Assembly: GCA_010015805.1 (NCBI GenBank)
Contig: ML978122.1
Span: 496,001 to 560,000 of the forward strand
Length of the DNA stretch: 64,000 bases
Origin: Rhizodiscina lignyota
Taxonomy: Eukaryota; Ascomycota; Dothideomycetes; Aulographales; Rhizodiscinaceae
Reading direction: 5' to 3'
The first letter of the stretch is position 1. Each line of letters begins with the position of its first letter. The notes under the pieces were generated by a model. The model was not told the origin of the DNA. It worked only from the letters and a program-made list of their open reading frames with translations, and did not search any database. Shown here piece after piece: positions 1 to 12,411 of this stretch. Position numbers and translations under genes: made by a program.

Positions 1-1199
1 TCGGACCAGATCGACACTGGGGCTTGTCGGAAGAGGCTGGTGAACTGTCAAAGTTCTTACAGTTGCTGTTAAGCTTTAGCCGCAAACAGCTCTTGCTGTA
101 TCGCGTAACTGGGTACTAAGATTACTGTACCCACCTACATCATTATCTTTAGGATGGCTTTTTTCGCTTCACAAAGTTCCTAATCGCCGTTAGAATCGTC
201 TTTGCCGAACCCTCCATTGATATCCCACTCCAAGAGCCTGGCAAATCCTGTCGCTTCAGCTGCAGCTGCGCCCCTGGACGATTTCTACATACCTATTTGT
301 GCCTAATGGGGGATTTTCCGCGAGATGGCGTAGATAAACCGAAAGTGCCGGATGCGAAGTACGGAGTAATAATTCAAACTCACTCCTTCGTGGGCCTTCA
401 GATGTTCGTCCTTGACATGCGACAAAATAACGAAAGAGGCTGGCTTATAGCGAGCAACAGTAGTACGGCCATAGACAAATGTTCTAACATCCGGCTGCCC
501 TTCCTTAACTGGGAATTGTTAGTTGCTGGATAGCGAAGTGCTTCGTCCGAGCCTACACATCCGAAGCCTCACGCCCTACGCATCCGATGTCTTTAACATA
601 TCCGAGTCTACTTACACATCGGTATGCTCACCGTGTCGGGCACTTACCACCATAACCGAACCTCCAAATCATCTGACCCTGACTAATAACAAGATTTCGG
701 CTTAAGAGGAGGCCGAGGAAAACGCGGCCCTCACCAGTTACAGCCTCGCATGTTGTGCCAGTGAGGGATAATGAACAACCATATTATTCACCACTTCATG
801 CTAACCAAGCACACCGCAGTCGGTGTTTGACTGTCATTGTTCAACTGTCGGCTCCCGGGACAGGAAATACTCGAATTCCGTCCCGTGGCGGGATAAAAAA
901 CTGCCCGAAAGAATCGCAGCCCTTTGGTTGGCTGTCGGAGATAGAGCTAATGGCCGATGCACTTATACGTAGTACGAAAGGCAGTTAGTCTAACATGCAG
1001 CGTCAAACGTCAACACTCTGTGCCTTGGGGCACCCAGTCCATTGACATGAGAAAGCTCATTGAGGCTTGTTTGAGATGGGTATAAAATGGACCGGCGCTT
1101 CTCGATTGAACCCTCTTCTTGCCATTCAACCTCGTAAGCTTTTTTTCTGGGCCCCTTCCTCTTTGACAATCAAGCCCGCGCTACCAGAAATCATTCAAT
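1..1199. other. Left-edge intergenic region
   Basis: No open frame here resembles a known protein and none shows paired splice sites. All frames are short and rich in stops. The right end serves as the promoter of the NmrA-like gene, with a TATA box near 1081. Confidence 0.6.
1081..1087 (+). promoter_or_regulatory. TATA box of the NmrA-like gene
   Basis: TATAAAA lies 119 bases upstream of the ATG at 1200, a usual distance in filamentous fungi, followed by a pyrimidine-rich stretch (1139-1165) where transcription often starts. Confidence 0.5.
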
Positions 1200-2228
1200 A
1201 TGGCCTCTCAGTACGCCAAAGACCAGCCGCAAGGCTACAACAACTACCTCAAGAACATCGCCATCATCGGCGGCACTGGACAGTCTGGAAAGTGGATGGT
1301 TGAGGCTCTCCTGAAGAATGGAAAGCACAACATCACCGCAGTTATCCGCGAAGGAAGCAGCACCGACGTACCCGCTGGCGTTACCGTGAAGACCGTTGAC
1401 TACGCCAAGCCCGACAGCATTGTCTCCGCCCTCCAAGGCCAAGACTGTCTCATCATCACCCTCGGAGTCTTCGCACCTCCTGACACACATTCCAAGCTCG
1501 TGAAGGCGGCTGCAGACGCCAAAGTTCCCTGGATTCTGCCGAACGACTGGGGCTATGCTTTGTCAGAGGACGTTGGAAAGGAGATCATGAATGGTCCTGT
1601 CAAAGTAAAGGAGCATAAGTATATCGAGGAGGTGGGCGCCAGCTGGCTCTCACTGGGCTGCGGATTTTGGTTCGAATTCAGTCTTGGGGGTGGCACTGAC
1701 CGATATGGTTTCGACATTCCGAAGCGCCAGGTGCTTTGGTTTGACGACGGCGAGCAGAGGATCAACTCGACTACGTTCCCACAGATCGGTCGAGCTGTTG
1801 CAAGTCTCCTGTCGTTGAAGATTCTGCCGGACAACGAGAACGACCAGAGTCCATCTCTGGACCAGTACCGCAACAACTACTTTAGGGTCTCAAGCTTCAC
1901 TGTCAACCAGAAGGAGATGTTTGAGGCTCTGAAGCGCGCCACGGGTACGAAAGACAGTGATTGGACGTTCAGCAGCAAGCCTGCAAAAGAAATCTATGCC
2001 GAGGGGTTGAAGAGGGTGCAAAGCGGCGACCGTGCCGGCTTTGGCCAACTTCTATACTCGAGGATGTTTTTCCCTGACCATCCGGGCTTGATGGAGGCGT
2101 CGTATAAATTAGACAATGATGTTCTCGGCTTACCGAAGGAAGATCTCGATGAGTTTGGAAAGAAGGCGGTCGAAATCGCTACGGGCGATTATTTCGAGAA
2201 GCAGTACGGACAGTTTATGAAGAAATAA
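1200..2228 (+). CDS. NmrA-like / isoflavone-reductase-like NAD(P)-binding protein
   Basis: This is a single-exon gene of 342 residues. Near residues 17-34 it has the Rossmann dinucleotide motif IIGGTGQSGKWMVEALL, followed by the basic VIRE segment usual for NADPH binding in atypical SDRs. The NmrA-like/isoflavone reductase family covers real oxidoreductases and redox-sensing regulators that lack catalysis. I see no clear catalytic Tyr-x3-Lys, which is normal for this group. Length fits the family (300-350). The ATG at 1200 sits in a TCAATATGG context with a TATA box upstream. The neighbour on the right is a convergent Zn2Cys6 regulator gene, so control by it is possible but not shown. The substrate is unknown. 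It could equally be a regulatory NmrA protein. Confidence 0.85.
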   Translation: MASQYAKDQPQGYNNYLKNIAIIGGTGQSGKWMVEALLKNGKHNITAVIREGSSTDVPAGVTVKTVDYAKPDSIVSALQGQDCLIITLGVFAPPDTHSKLVKAAADAKVPWILPNDWGYALSEDVGKEIMNGPVKVKEHKYIEEVGASWLSLGCGFWFEFSLGGGTDRYGFDIPKRQVLWFDDGEQRINSTTFPQIGRAVASLLSLKILPDNENDQSPSLDQYRNNYFRVSSFTVNQKEMFEALKRATGTKDSDWTFSSKPAKEIYAEGLKRVQSGDRAGFGQLLYSRMFFPDHPGLMEASYKLDNDVLGLPKEDLDEFGKKAVEIATGDYFEKQYGQFMKK

Positions 2229-2970
2229 GCTTACGAGGAAGCGTCAGATGCTCAACAGTTCTATGATCTGATGAAAGCCTTGCCTGTATACTAACTAGTC
2301 ATTGAGTCAGATAGAGCTTAATTATTGTTCGCTGTTTCCAGCAATCGTGTCGCGCTACGTCCGTAATGTGACGGAAAGGGGCTGCGACGGGAGAATCCAC
2401 GCCGCCGATTTCGTAATTCGCACAATATCTGTAAACGGAACAATATTAAAATAAAATTTAGGGGGCGAGTTCCCTACATTGCAATTATGAGAGCAATATT
2501 TCCAGGTTTTGAAATCGAACTTAACCTCGCGATGCGCGCGATCGACCAATTTGATGGTCCCAGGAGCCTTGAAACTGCGTTTGCGACTTGCGCCACATTG
2601 TCGATTCAGCGTCACTAGGAGTGAGTAAACGACTCTCGCTCTGTTTACAAATTACTTACTGTCATAGGGCATAGAGCGTCTTGAAATGATCATCCACATT
2701 CAACTAACATACACCTCTCCGGCAAAAGAAACTTCTGCGGTAGCTTCAGCAAGTTCGAGCAATTGCGAATTTCTCCAAGTCAAGCAACATCTATTATCGC
2801 TCGGGACCGTAAGCAATCATCAATGTCTCTGGCCAACAACGCTCTACAACGGTGTCTGTATTGTTAAACAATCGTTGACATCTCCGATATAAGGGGTCTC
2901 TGTGATACATCCGCACCGTTACACAGGAATTGGCCAGTACAACGCAAGAAGTACGTAAGATACATAATTC
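2229..2970. other. Intergenic, convergent genes
   Basis: This gap lies between the stops of two convergent genes. I see no coding signal or repeat. It should hold both 3' UTRs. Confidence 0.5.
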
Positions 2971-4809
2971 CTACTTCTCCCCTATCCGTAACCAGGTCCT
3001 GCATTTCCATCTGGCTCCATCATAACCTCCACTAGGCATCCGCTCTAGGTCGCTAGGAGGAAGAGCCTGATCCTCCATCTGCCGCAGGAACTGGAGAATC
3101 AAGGGTCCATATGGGCCGACCTTACTCGAATCAAGCATCATACTCCGTATGATTTTCCGCTCCTCCGGTTCCTCGCGACTGAAGGCCGCAAAGTATGCGA
3201 GGCAGACTCCGACTGGTAAAGCCACGTTCTGGAAGCCAATGAGGCCGGTGTCGGGCTGCAAAAAATAGGGAACGCACTCGATGATGCGCTGTGCATGATA
3301 ATACGGATCAAAAGCGTCGCCGGCGAAAGTATCGACTCGGAACTCTGCTGGTACGCGACCGGAAAGAGCCCTCATGCTCAAACCCATGGCTATGCCACAT
3401 GTCCAGTACAGCATGACCCAGCTGGCAATATCTACACCGTGTCTCATGTAAAACTCAGGATGTATTTCGGCCCAGTCCATCGCATTCGCCGCGTCGTCCT
3501 CAGCCCCGCTCCCCGCTTCTTCATTCCACAGCATTGTGGTGAAACTACTCTTCCAAGTCTCAAAAATACGGCGAATTCGAATCAATTTTGCCAAGGCATC
3601 GACACACATTCCGTCTGAGCCACCTGCCAGGGCAGTATCGCATACCTCAAGAGCGCCTGGGACAAGAATCAGAATATCGAATATTTGGTCTCTTCTTGAC
3701 TTCGGTCTCTCCATCCATGGAATAGAACGCCATTCGTCGCTTTGAAAGACGGTGCCTTTGCGTTTAGAGAAGCACGAGCAGAAAATCGAGACCCGGCACT
3801 GAGTAAATAATGCATGCGCATGGCCTGTTGTATGCCTTTTCGGTCCGCGAAGTTCAATAAGTCTAGCAAAGCCGGCGACGTGAGCTAGCCAGTTCCGACC
3901 AGGTTTAGACTCCAATGTGAGGTCAAATCCGTTGAATTGCTACATTGCAAAGTCAGCAAGAACTTAATTACAGACTCCGAAGCGGTGAGTGTTACCTCAT
4001 ATACTGCTAGAAGCATAGAAGTTGGGAGCACAGACTCGTCATTTGCCGCAGCCTGCGGATTCTGGAGAGTATAATTCAGTCGGGCGAGAGCAGCACCATA
4101 GTATTCAGCCCCTTGCCTGATCAATTTCTTATCTCCAGTCTGACTCGCGGTACTGGCCAGGCCCAGTGCACAAAGCGCCTGTCGTAGCGCAAGACTGTTG
4201 GGACTCAAGTTCAGGCTCGCATTCATCCAAGAATACGAGCCTAGGTTTGACACCCCAGCGCGAGGCAGGAAGTCGTCTCTCGGGAAGAAATAGTTGAAGA
4301 ACTCGCTGATCGCTGCTTCCTGGAGCGCTCCCCTAGCGAGGCCTTGCTGCTTTGCAGGAGAGGGGGTGCGAGTGTCTTGTGGTGCAAGTCTCCACTCTCC
4401 GGCTCTTGGCCGAACCGTGACGAGACGTGTCGAATTTGTGTCTGGTTGGTGACTAACGAAGATTGTAGGTCTGTCATATCCTTCACATTGGAAGCCGTCG
4501 CGAACGCATCTGGCACATGATGGCCTGCGGAGGTCACACTACAGTATCCATCGTTAGCATATGAGGCTTAGAAGCTCCAACGTCACCCAATAGTGGAGTA
4601 CGGCCGCAACAGAGATAAGACGTTTGATCGCAGCCCGTTCAACATCGAATGGAATCTCCACGACCCAGCCACCCAGATAAGTAAGCACAACAAGCTCTGC
4701 AGCTAAGCTTTCTTATATGGAGGTAGTTACGAGAATGGTAATCACGTACTCCTTTCTTCCGCCTCCGGCACGTATTGCAGCCCTTCGAGCGTCCAGGGAC
4801 GTTCACCAT
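2971..4809 (-). CDS. Zn2Cys6 fungal transcription factor (Fungal_trans_2 type)
   Basis: The model is complement(2971..3939, 3996..4538, 4750..4809), 523 residues. Exon 1 ends inside the zinc cluster; joined to exon 2 it gives a perfect C-x2-C-x6-C-x6-C-x2-C-x6-C array (CNTCRRRKKGC, then C..C and a last C before EGY) at residues 11-38. A long middle region follows (ISEFFNYFFPRDDFLP, then the ALCALGLAS helix). The C-terminal half resembles the fungal-specific regulatory domain, with the GPKRHTTGHAH stretch and a PGALE segment. The intron that splits the zinc cluster is about 211 bases, long for this genome, while the second is 56. The product should act in the nucleus on CGG-type sites. Its target genes are unknown; the NmrA-like gene is convergent and the DUF2306 relic lies on the far side. 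Confidence 0.85.
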
Positions 4810-5920
4810 CCTGTTTATACGATGCCCTAGACGCCTCCAATCAACGTGAACGAGGAACACCGGGATCCTCGAGAGTGCATCAAAGAAAAATGGTTCCTTT
4901 AGCGCGGTATGTTCCCTTTTTATGTATTTCACTCAACCCCTTATACAGATGCACCTCGGGCCAGAGACAAAACCGAAGGTCCAAATATGAATTGCAGTTG
5001 ACGACCGTCCGGCGCACACTTTGCCCTTTTGCCCAAGTCGTCCGCTCATTCTTGAAGCTCAGATGAGGTGATCCTCTACAAGCGAGAGAAAATCTACATT
5101 TCGTGTGTGCAGAAATGGGGCTGCATGGCTAGCCCAGCGGCCGCTTGGAGTGACAATTGGTGACGACGCTGCGAAAGGGGAACTTGAGGTCGTTCAGCTC
5201 TGTTAAAAACGGCGACTACGCTAAACGCAAAACGTTGGCATTGAGCGCCGCCAATCAAAACCCCTGATTTTGTGGCCGGAGTTTCGGGCTTTGTCAGCAG
5301 TCCAACTTGGCCAAAAACACGAGACCTCGAAACGCACACGAATCCGTCGTCGTGTGATATCCAGGATGCTCTCATTATTGCTAATTGGAGCTGGGAGACG
5401 ATGAATACTCAATCGTCTCTGATCCTCATTACAACAGCCGTTTTATCCTCAGGATTGCATCTTCGATACGGACGAAATTGCGTGTGCAATCGAGCGCGAC
5501 TGGAAAGCTACACGATGCAATTGCATAGCAGGATTTCGCCAAGACGTGCACCATTGCACCACTTGTTAGTCTTCGCCTGCGCTATACGTGCTACACGAAG
5601 CGATCTAGCCTAAAGATCAAGCCTTTATTGTGCATCTGAGCCACGCCTGGGACAGCAGTGCGAGTGGCGGACCTCCACACGTTGTTCTGGGCAAGCACAT
5701 CGCCTCTATGCTGGCGGGATCTAGGAACCGTCCAGGGGCTGTTGCTGTATAAATCATATGTTAATCATGCACGGAGTCCACAATCAATTGCATGGTGATG
5801 GGTTCATAAGGGCATTCAAAGGACTCCCGGGAAGCACAAAGTTTAAGTCACTAATATATATTTTTTCTGTGAATTTCCAATTCGTCTGAACTGTATCCAT
5901 TCTCACTTCGGCATTTCGAT
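4810..5920. other. Intergenic, shared upstream region
   Basis: This 1.1 kb lies between the start of the Zn2Cys6 gene (leftward) and that of the DUF2306 gene (rightward). Only short, stop-limited frames are present. It should hold both promoters; no motif stands out. Confidence 0.5.
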
Positions 5921-7162
5921 ATGGTAACCTCTGGCCATCCGCCGGCAAACGGCTTCGTCGCTGCAGCCCGCAGGGTCTACAACCCTTTGGGATTTGCTAA
6001 AGGCTATAATTTTATTCTGTGTGAGTCAGACAGCGACTAGAATTATCGTCTATCAGCTAATGACATATCGCAGGGTTCATTTTTGACCTTGCTTTCGTGG
6101 GCTTTGTCCTCGCTCGTCTCATGTACTATAGTACAACAACATCTTCTGCAAAGAGAGCAATGGTGGAAATTCTGCAGCCCCAGGAGAGTGCTATTATTAC
6201 GAGGAGGGCCACTACAAGATTGGCATGATGCTCCACCTTTCACAATACTTCCCGCAGGCTTTCTTGCCTTCTTTCAGTTCGTGCCCCGCCATCCGGCATA
6301 ACTGCATCTTGGTCCATCGCATCTGCGGTTATTTGGCGATCATCCTCGTACTCATTGGAATTGCCGGTGCGTTCGGATACGCTTATTGACGATCTAGCGA
6401 AATGTTGACAGTCGAATAGGAGCTTTGATGGTTGCGCGCATAGCGTTCGGTGGCGGCCTCGCTATCCAAACATTTGTTGGCTTCCTCGTGATTGTGGCCA
6501 TCTTGTCACTTGCTATAGCTAACTACAACATCAAATGCCTTCAAATCGATCAGCACCGGGCTTGAATGCTAAGGGCCTGGTTCTACGTACGCCCTACTTC
6601 AGTCATTCTTTGTCGCGGTAGAGATACTAATGATCATCAGATGGCATCAATCATTACTACTCGAATCATCATGATCATTGCTGCGTTGGTCATCAGCTCG
6701 GTCGGCGACTACTACACTGCGCGTGCATGCGCACAAATAACATACATTTACCATGGCAACCAAGAGAAGGTCACCCGACTATATCCAGATTGCGCCGCAT
6801 TCTTCAACGGATCAAGCCTGAGCCAGAACGTAGTAGTCAACGAAAACATGAACTGCCAAAGGGAGCAGGTCGGTGCGGCTCTAGGAGAGGGATTTGGTGC
6901 GGCAGTCTGGCTTGCATTTGCACTACACGCGATCGGTGTAGAGATCTACGTATGTCAGTCAATGAATTTCAAAACCAAGGCACAGCTGACGTCCAAGTAG
7001 TTGCAAATGACGCCGGCTGAGTCCCAGCGCTTACGGAAAGTCTCCTACCAGCGACAACTCGAAGCAGGTTTCCTTCACCCAGGCAGTGCTGGTTTAACGT
7101 CTGACCGCTGGGGCGATGCTCCGCCGTACGAACCCGATGCTACCGATCGTGAGGCGCCGTGA
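5921..7162 (+). pseudogene. Broken DUF2306 membrane-protein gene
   Basis: Five exon-like blocks with good GT-AG borders are visible (5921-6020, 6074-6366, 6420-6586, 6641-6949, 7001-7162). They encode a multi-pass membrane protein of the fungal DUF2306 family: YNPLGFAKGYNFIL, then GECYYYEEGHYKIGMMLHL, ILPAGFLAFFQFVPR, GALMVARIAFGGGL, and the tail TPAESQRLRKVSYQRQLEAGF. The blocks are not in one frame. Block 2 starts in frame 1, moves to frame 3 before GECYYY, shifts to frame 2 for ILPAGFLAFFQFVPR and returns to frame 3 for IRHNCILVHR. In block 3 the family Trp in the QIDQHRAW-MLRAWF region is TGA (6563-6565). Splice sites are intact, so the decay looks recent. Sequencing error is unlikely for so many lesions. 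Function of the family is unknown. Confidence 0.75.
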
Positions 7163-8012
7163 ACATACTACAGTGGCGGCAGATAATGTTAAAAGCGATA
7201 ATCCGAGAACTACGGAAAGCGATTAAAGCCATCTTGAGATGTCGTATGGACAGAACAAACGCCAGCGAAGATGTCATAGCGATGGGCGCGATACGAAAGT
7301 TTCAGTCGTTAATGTTGAGGTATTAAGCATACCTCGGGGTCGAGTTGTATTGAGCCGGATGCGGCTTGAGGGGTATCGGTCAAGACAGAATGGGCAATTT
7401 CCTCCAGTGGCCAATCCCATTCTCCTTTGCAAGATACCATATCAATAAACATTAATGTTAACCTGTGTCGCGGCATTAGCGTTCGTCGCCTGTACCTGCC
7501 TGATCCAGTCCTGTCTCTCCTCTCGGGTAGAAACTGTGCGGCATCTTGCTTCCGGAACAGCATGCATCCTCACATACACTCCGCAGGCGCTATTATATAG
7601 AACCGTCCTTATTTTACCATACTGGAAAATGGCGTGGTTGCTAGCAGCCCTAGCCAGGGAGGTTTCGCAAATACCACGCTTTGTAGACGTCCTGTGGATA
7701 GTTAGGTCTCCGTACCGGAGCTGTTTAACATCCAAATTGGTTCACAAAAATTGAAAATATAAAGGAAAGCCGAAGCTTCACTTGGTCAAAGGTCGAATAT
7801 CAGAGCGCATAAAACAGATGAGCACCCGCATACGTTGACACATTTCTTCACATGTCAGTGTGGAGATTGCAGCAGAAAAGCTATCCGCGTTGAAAATACA
7901 TATAGGAGGATAGTCGGTGTCAGATTATAATAGCAGATAGGTTTTGGCGACGGTTACGATACAGACATTCAACCGACTCCGAGGCGCCTCAGATATCTCT
8001 ATATCTTGCACG
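7163..8012. other. Intergenic
   Basis: No recognisable coding sequence. Open frames on both strands (7442-7754) are short, mutually antisense and resemble nothing I know. The right part is the promoter of the FAD oxidoreductase gene. Confidence 0.5.
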
Positions 8013-9648
8013 ATGACCATTAACAGTCCGGAAGGCAATCAAGCCCTTCAAGCAATTCTGGCGGATCCCGGACTTCCCTGCTCATCGCCAACGAAGGCAT
8101 TCTGGCAAGAGCCACCATTTCCATTTCCGGAGCCCAACGAATCGACACAGCTCCCGCAGCAGTGTGATGTCGTGATCATCGGGTCTGGCATCGCGGGAGC
8201 GAGTGTAGCATATCATCTCCTGCAGTTGAACCCTGGCCTTTCCATCACCATCTTGGAGGCACGAACGGCAACATCAGGAGCGACTGGTAGAAATGGAGGT
8301 CACATAAAGGACGTACCGTGGAACGACTACGATGAGTTTGTGGAGGCGTACGGTAGGGAAGCTGCGAAGAGATTCGTCAGGTTCAAGCTCGCGCATTTGG
8401 ACGCAGTCACGGAGGCAGCGAAGAGCATGGGAATTGCAGAGCAGTGTCTAGTCCGTCGAGTGGATTCTGCTACGGTCAATTTCAGCGCTGAGAGATGGCC
8501 GAAAGTCAAGGAGGCCAGAGAGCGATGGCTGGCGGACTTCCCGGAGCTACGAAGTACGTGGACCATGTACGAAGGCGAAGAGGAGATCCTGCGACGGTTT
8601 GGCATTCGAGGTGCCGTAGGCTGCTCAATTGTACCCGCTGGCGCGATATGGCCATATCGTTTCGTGACAGGAACGATGAATGTGCTGAGCAAGAAGCATC
8701 CAGATTTCAAGCTTTTCACTCTCACTCCCGTCACGTCCATTGCGTCCTCGGGCAATTCGGAACAGCCTTACATAGTGAAAACTGCCCGTGGGTCTATTAG
8801 CGCTTCTCATGTTGTGCATTGCACGAACGGTCATGCAGCGCATCTCTTGCCGATTCTTCGAGGCAAGCTCTTCCCATTTCGCGGACAGATGACGGCACAA
8901 GCGCCTCCGCCTACCTTCCCGAGAGTCGGTCATGAGCGATCATGGTCACTCAGAGATAAGAAAAGGTTCGACTATATGACTCAATCGCCTTTGAGTTCTG
9001 GTGAGATCTTCATCGGAGGAGCAGAAGACGGTAAGTTACCCTACTATTAAAGCGTTTGTCGATATATGGACCTTGAAGACATGGCTTTGTTGTGCAGCAG
9101 CTGTATTTCTAGACAGTTGTCTCATTAGTCTCGCTCAGTCCAACGAGTGGCGATGTTTATTCGAATTGGCTTCGAAATATGCATTCACGAGGGCAAGGAG
9201 CTAGGTCAATGAGCCGCAGCTAATATCTACAACACCAGGTCGTCTGAAAGAGTTCGGCTGCACGCGCGACGACGAGCTGAACCCAATTGCGTTGGACCAT
9301 CTCAGCAAAGTCATTGCGAAAGACTTCGAAGGCGGCGAAGGCACTCGTGTCGTTGAAAAATGGACAGGTATTATGGGTATGAGTCTCGATGACTTGCCGT
9401 GGGTTGGAAGGATTCCGGAGGAGGTGAGCGGGAGAAGACGCGAAGGAGAGGCTTCCGAGTGGATTGCAGCTGGGTTTTGCGGCAATGGAATGGTCTCTGC
9501 GTGGTTGTCTGGGAAGGCTATCGCGGAGATGATTGTGGGAGGTGAAGATGCTGTTGGCGAGTGGTTTCCGAAGCAGATGTTGGCGTGTACAATGGAGAGA
9601 TTGAACAAGATGGATCCTGAAGCATACACCAAGGCTAGGCTGATGTAG
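8013..9648 (+). CDS. FAD-dependent oxidoreductase (DAO family)
   Basis: The model is join(8013..9030, 9239..9648), 475 residues. The FAD-binding motif VVIIGSGIAGASVAYHLL lies near residues 52-69 and ends its beta-alpha-beta fold with ILEAR. SGATGRNGGH follows, typical of fungal DAO-family proteins. The C-terminal exon gives WTGIMGMSLDDLPWVGRIPEE and AAGFCGNGMVSAWLSG, the usual end of the FAD domain. Family members oxidise amino acids or other amines (D-amino acid, sarcosine and related oxidases); the substrate here cannot be read. The intron of 208 bases is long but its borders (GTAAGT, CACCAG) restore frame exactly. An in-frame non-ATG extension upstream to 7944 is not used; the first in-frame ATG is at 8013. 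The product is probably cytosolic or peroxisomal; no signal peptide is seen. Confidence 0.85.
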
Positions 9649-10390
9649 AGATTCGAATAAGACGATTTTGTTCGCAATTCAAAACCATAAAGGCTCCAAT
9701 TCTTGCATCTACAAAGCTAAGTTCAGGGACATTTGAAGTCTCAACATTGACCGTTGATATCGCACTAGTCTGAAACGGAAAAGCGCCGTTTTTCTCGGCC
9801 AATGGCGCTCCTTGCTTGCTCGTGCTTTCTTTGCACTGCAATTTTAGCACCGTCAAAGGCGTTCCTCGAACTCGAGACCTTGGTCAATATCTTCACAATT
9901 ATACCTCCATAGCCTTCCCCGAGACTTCAACTCTTCGGCGCCCTACAGCTGTACTGTAACCGAGAAGGATTGTCGGCATAAGGCGTCCTTGCTGTTTTCC
10001 CCGGCCTCGTTGTTCGGAACCCAGCAGCCGTCATCCAACCAGGCCAGACAAGCGACTTGATAATGCACCGCACATTTACCCGAGAGGTCTCCCCTTTATC
10101 ACCAATTGCTAAGAAGAATTCAAAGCACAAAGCTTGACAGTCTCACAATGCTTTACCCCAGTTCATGCAGCAATTTGATATCTGCCGTCGACTTTAATAG
10201 GAAAGTCCACACGGGTTATCTCGTGCGGAGATAGGCATGTCCTTTCCTATCGTGAAATGCAGATTCAATTCCAGATCCACTCGTCGTATATAGCGACGGT
10301 GGCTTGTATGCTTGTATCAGGATGTGCCTTTTCGTCTCTGATCGATTGGCGTCGTGCTTTCATTTCAAGTGATACCGCGTTTCGTTCAAC
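9649..10390. other. Intergenic, promoter of MFS gene
   Basis: No coding signal on either strand. The right part should be the promoter of the MFS transporter gene. Confidence 0.5.
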
Positions 10391-12411
10391 ATGGCGAAAA
10401 CTCAAGAAATCACCTCAATCCAACCGGTTGACACGATCGTACAAGAGAAGAACATCGCCTCGGGAGATGTTGACGAGGCGCTCAAGTTCCTGCGAGATGG
10501 CGGTATCTCGTCGAATGTGGAGATTAACGAGAAGGCGCTTCTCCGTAAAATTGACTGGATGATGATGCCGCTGATGTTCTCTGTTTATTTTCTGCAATAC
10601 ATGGACAAGACGCTGAGTAAGGGAGATTGTTTCTTGACTTTGAACGGAAGACGATAAACGCTAATACGGGATCTAGTCAGTTACGCCTCCATCATGGGCT
10701 TGATCGAGGACACCGGCATGGTGGGCAATGACTTCTCGTACCTGGCAACGGCTTTCTATGTCTCATTCTTCTTTTGCGAGCTTCCACACGCGTATATGAT
10801 CCAGAGGTTTCCAACAGCGAAATATTTGGGAATAATGGGTATGTATTTCGTGCATCTGAAGCAGAGTGCCGTGCTTACGGGTGAAAAGTGATTTGCTGGG
10901 GCATTTGTGTCACGATGAACAGTGTGTGCAAGAATTACGCTTCAGTCGTCGCGCTCAGAGTCCTGCTCGGCATCTTCGAATCCGCATCTGCACCAAGGTA
11001 TGGGATGAACTTCCCTGCACTCGGAGACGAAGCGTACACTCACATTCTTAAAGTTTGATTCTGCTCACTGGTATGTGGTACAAGCGCAGCGAGCAGCCTG
11101 GTCGGCTGGGTGTGTGGTACCAAGGCACGTCAATCGCGCCTGCTATTGCATCGCTTGTAGCATACGGTCTTTTGCACTACAACAATGACCGCAGCTTCAA
11201 GTCTTGGCAGGTCAGTATAGAGGCATATCCGAAGGAAATCTGCTTACCTTCTTTAGCTTCTTTTCCTCATCTTTGGCCTCATCACGATTGTCGCTGGTAT
11301 ACTTGTGTTCTTCTTCATTCCGGACACCCCGATGAAATCTCGCCTCACCCACGACGAAAAACTCTATGCCATTGAGCGAATTCGAGAGAACCAGACCGGT
11401 ATCGAGAACAAGCATCTGAAGCCGAAACAGGTCAGCTCCTAGCAGACAATCTCTACTTGCTTCTCATATTCGAACCCACTGCTGATAGAACCGAAACAGA
11501 TTTGGGAAATACTTTGTGACAGTCATACGTGGATGATCTCGCTGATCATTATCACCTCCAACATCCCAAATGGAGCTGTGAGCAGCTTCTCATCGATTAT
11601 CATTGAGAAGTAAGGGCCGCGCGCCAAGATGCAAATTGATTCAGAGGATTAACTGATTCCGCAGTTTCGGCTACACCAACGCGCAAACACTGCTGTTGAA
11701 CCTCCCAGGCTGTGCAATTGCATTTGTCTCTGTGTATTTCGGCTGCTGGTGGGGAGGTCGATATAACAGCCGTGGTCCTGCCATCATCGCTCTCGTTATT
11801 CCGACACTTCTAGGCGGCGCATTGATGGCGTGGCTTCCCGCAGGTGATAAGGCTGGACTGCTCGCTGGCAGCTTTCTCATCAATACCGTCGGCGCGAGCT
11901 TGCCCTTGCTGTATTCGTGGTCTTCCGGAAATTGTAACGACCTCTCCGAAACCTAAAATGGGCGGGACTAACAATTGTGGTAGACGCCGGTCATACTAAG
12001 AAAGTGACGATGAACGCGATCACGCTCATGTCTTTCTGCGTCGGCAACATCATTGGTAGGTTTTTGGCCTTGTTATTCGAGCCTAATATGCGGCCGGCCG
12101 AAAGCTGACTCTTCCAGGCCCCTTGACATTCCGCGACAGTGATGCACCTCAGTATATTCCCGCTAAAATCACGATTGTCGCGATTCTTGCGGTCTGTATG
12201 GTTGCAACGGGCCTGCTGGACCTCATGTACATGTTGGAGAATAAGCGCAGAGACCAGCGCGCACAGAATTTGAGGCCGGAGGACGAGATCAGGGATATCG
12301 AGTTCATGGACTTGACAGACAAGGAGAATCCACATTTCAGGGTAAGCTCAACACTGCAATCCCCAAGCGCGATATCGATTGATGCTGATCACTGGATAGT
12401 ACTGTCTGTAG
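10391..12411 (+). CDS. MFS transporter, allantoate permease / anion:cation symporter (ACS) family
   Basis: The model has ten exons: join(10391..10616, 10677..10838, 10889..10997, 11054..11210, 11257..11430, 11500..11609, 11665..11933, 11984..12055, 12118..12341, 12400..12411), 504 residues. All joins keep frame. Family marks are the cytosolic N-terminus, LLRKIDWMMMPLMFSVYFLQ with YMDKTL (helix 1), LPHAYMIQRFPTAKYLG (helix 2-3), ASVVALRVLLGIFES, the WYKRSEQPGRLGVWY loop, and the C-terminus LTDKENPHFRYCL, typical of TNA1/DAL5-like carriers. The last exon has only 12 bases. Proteins of this group carry organic anions, vitamins, allantoate or ureides at the plasma membrane. The gene stands apart from the catabolic block to the right, so a shared role is not shown. 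Intron 5 begins just after CCGAAACAG and ends with a copy of that sequence. Confidence 0.88.
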
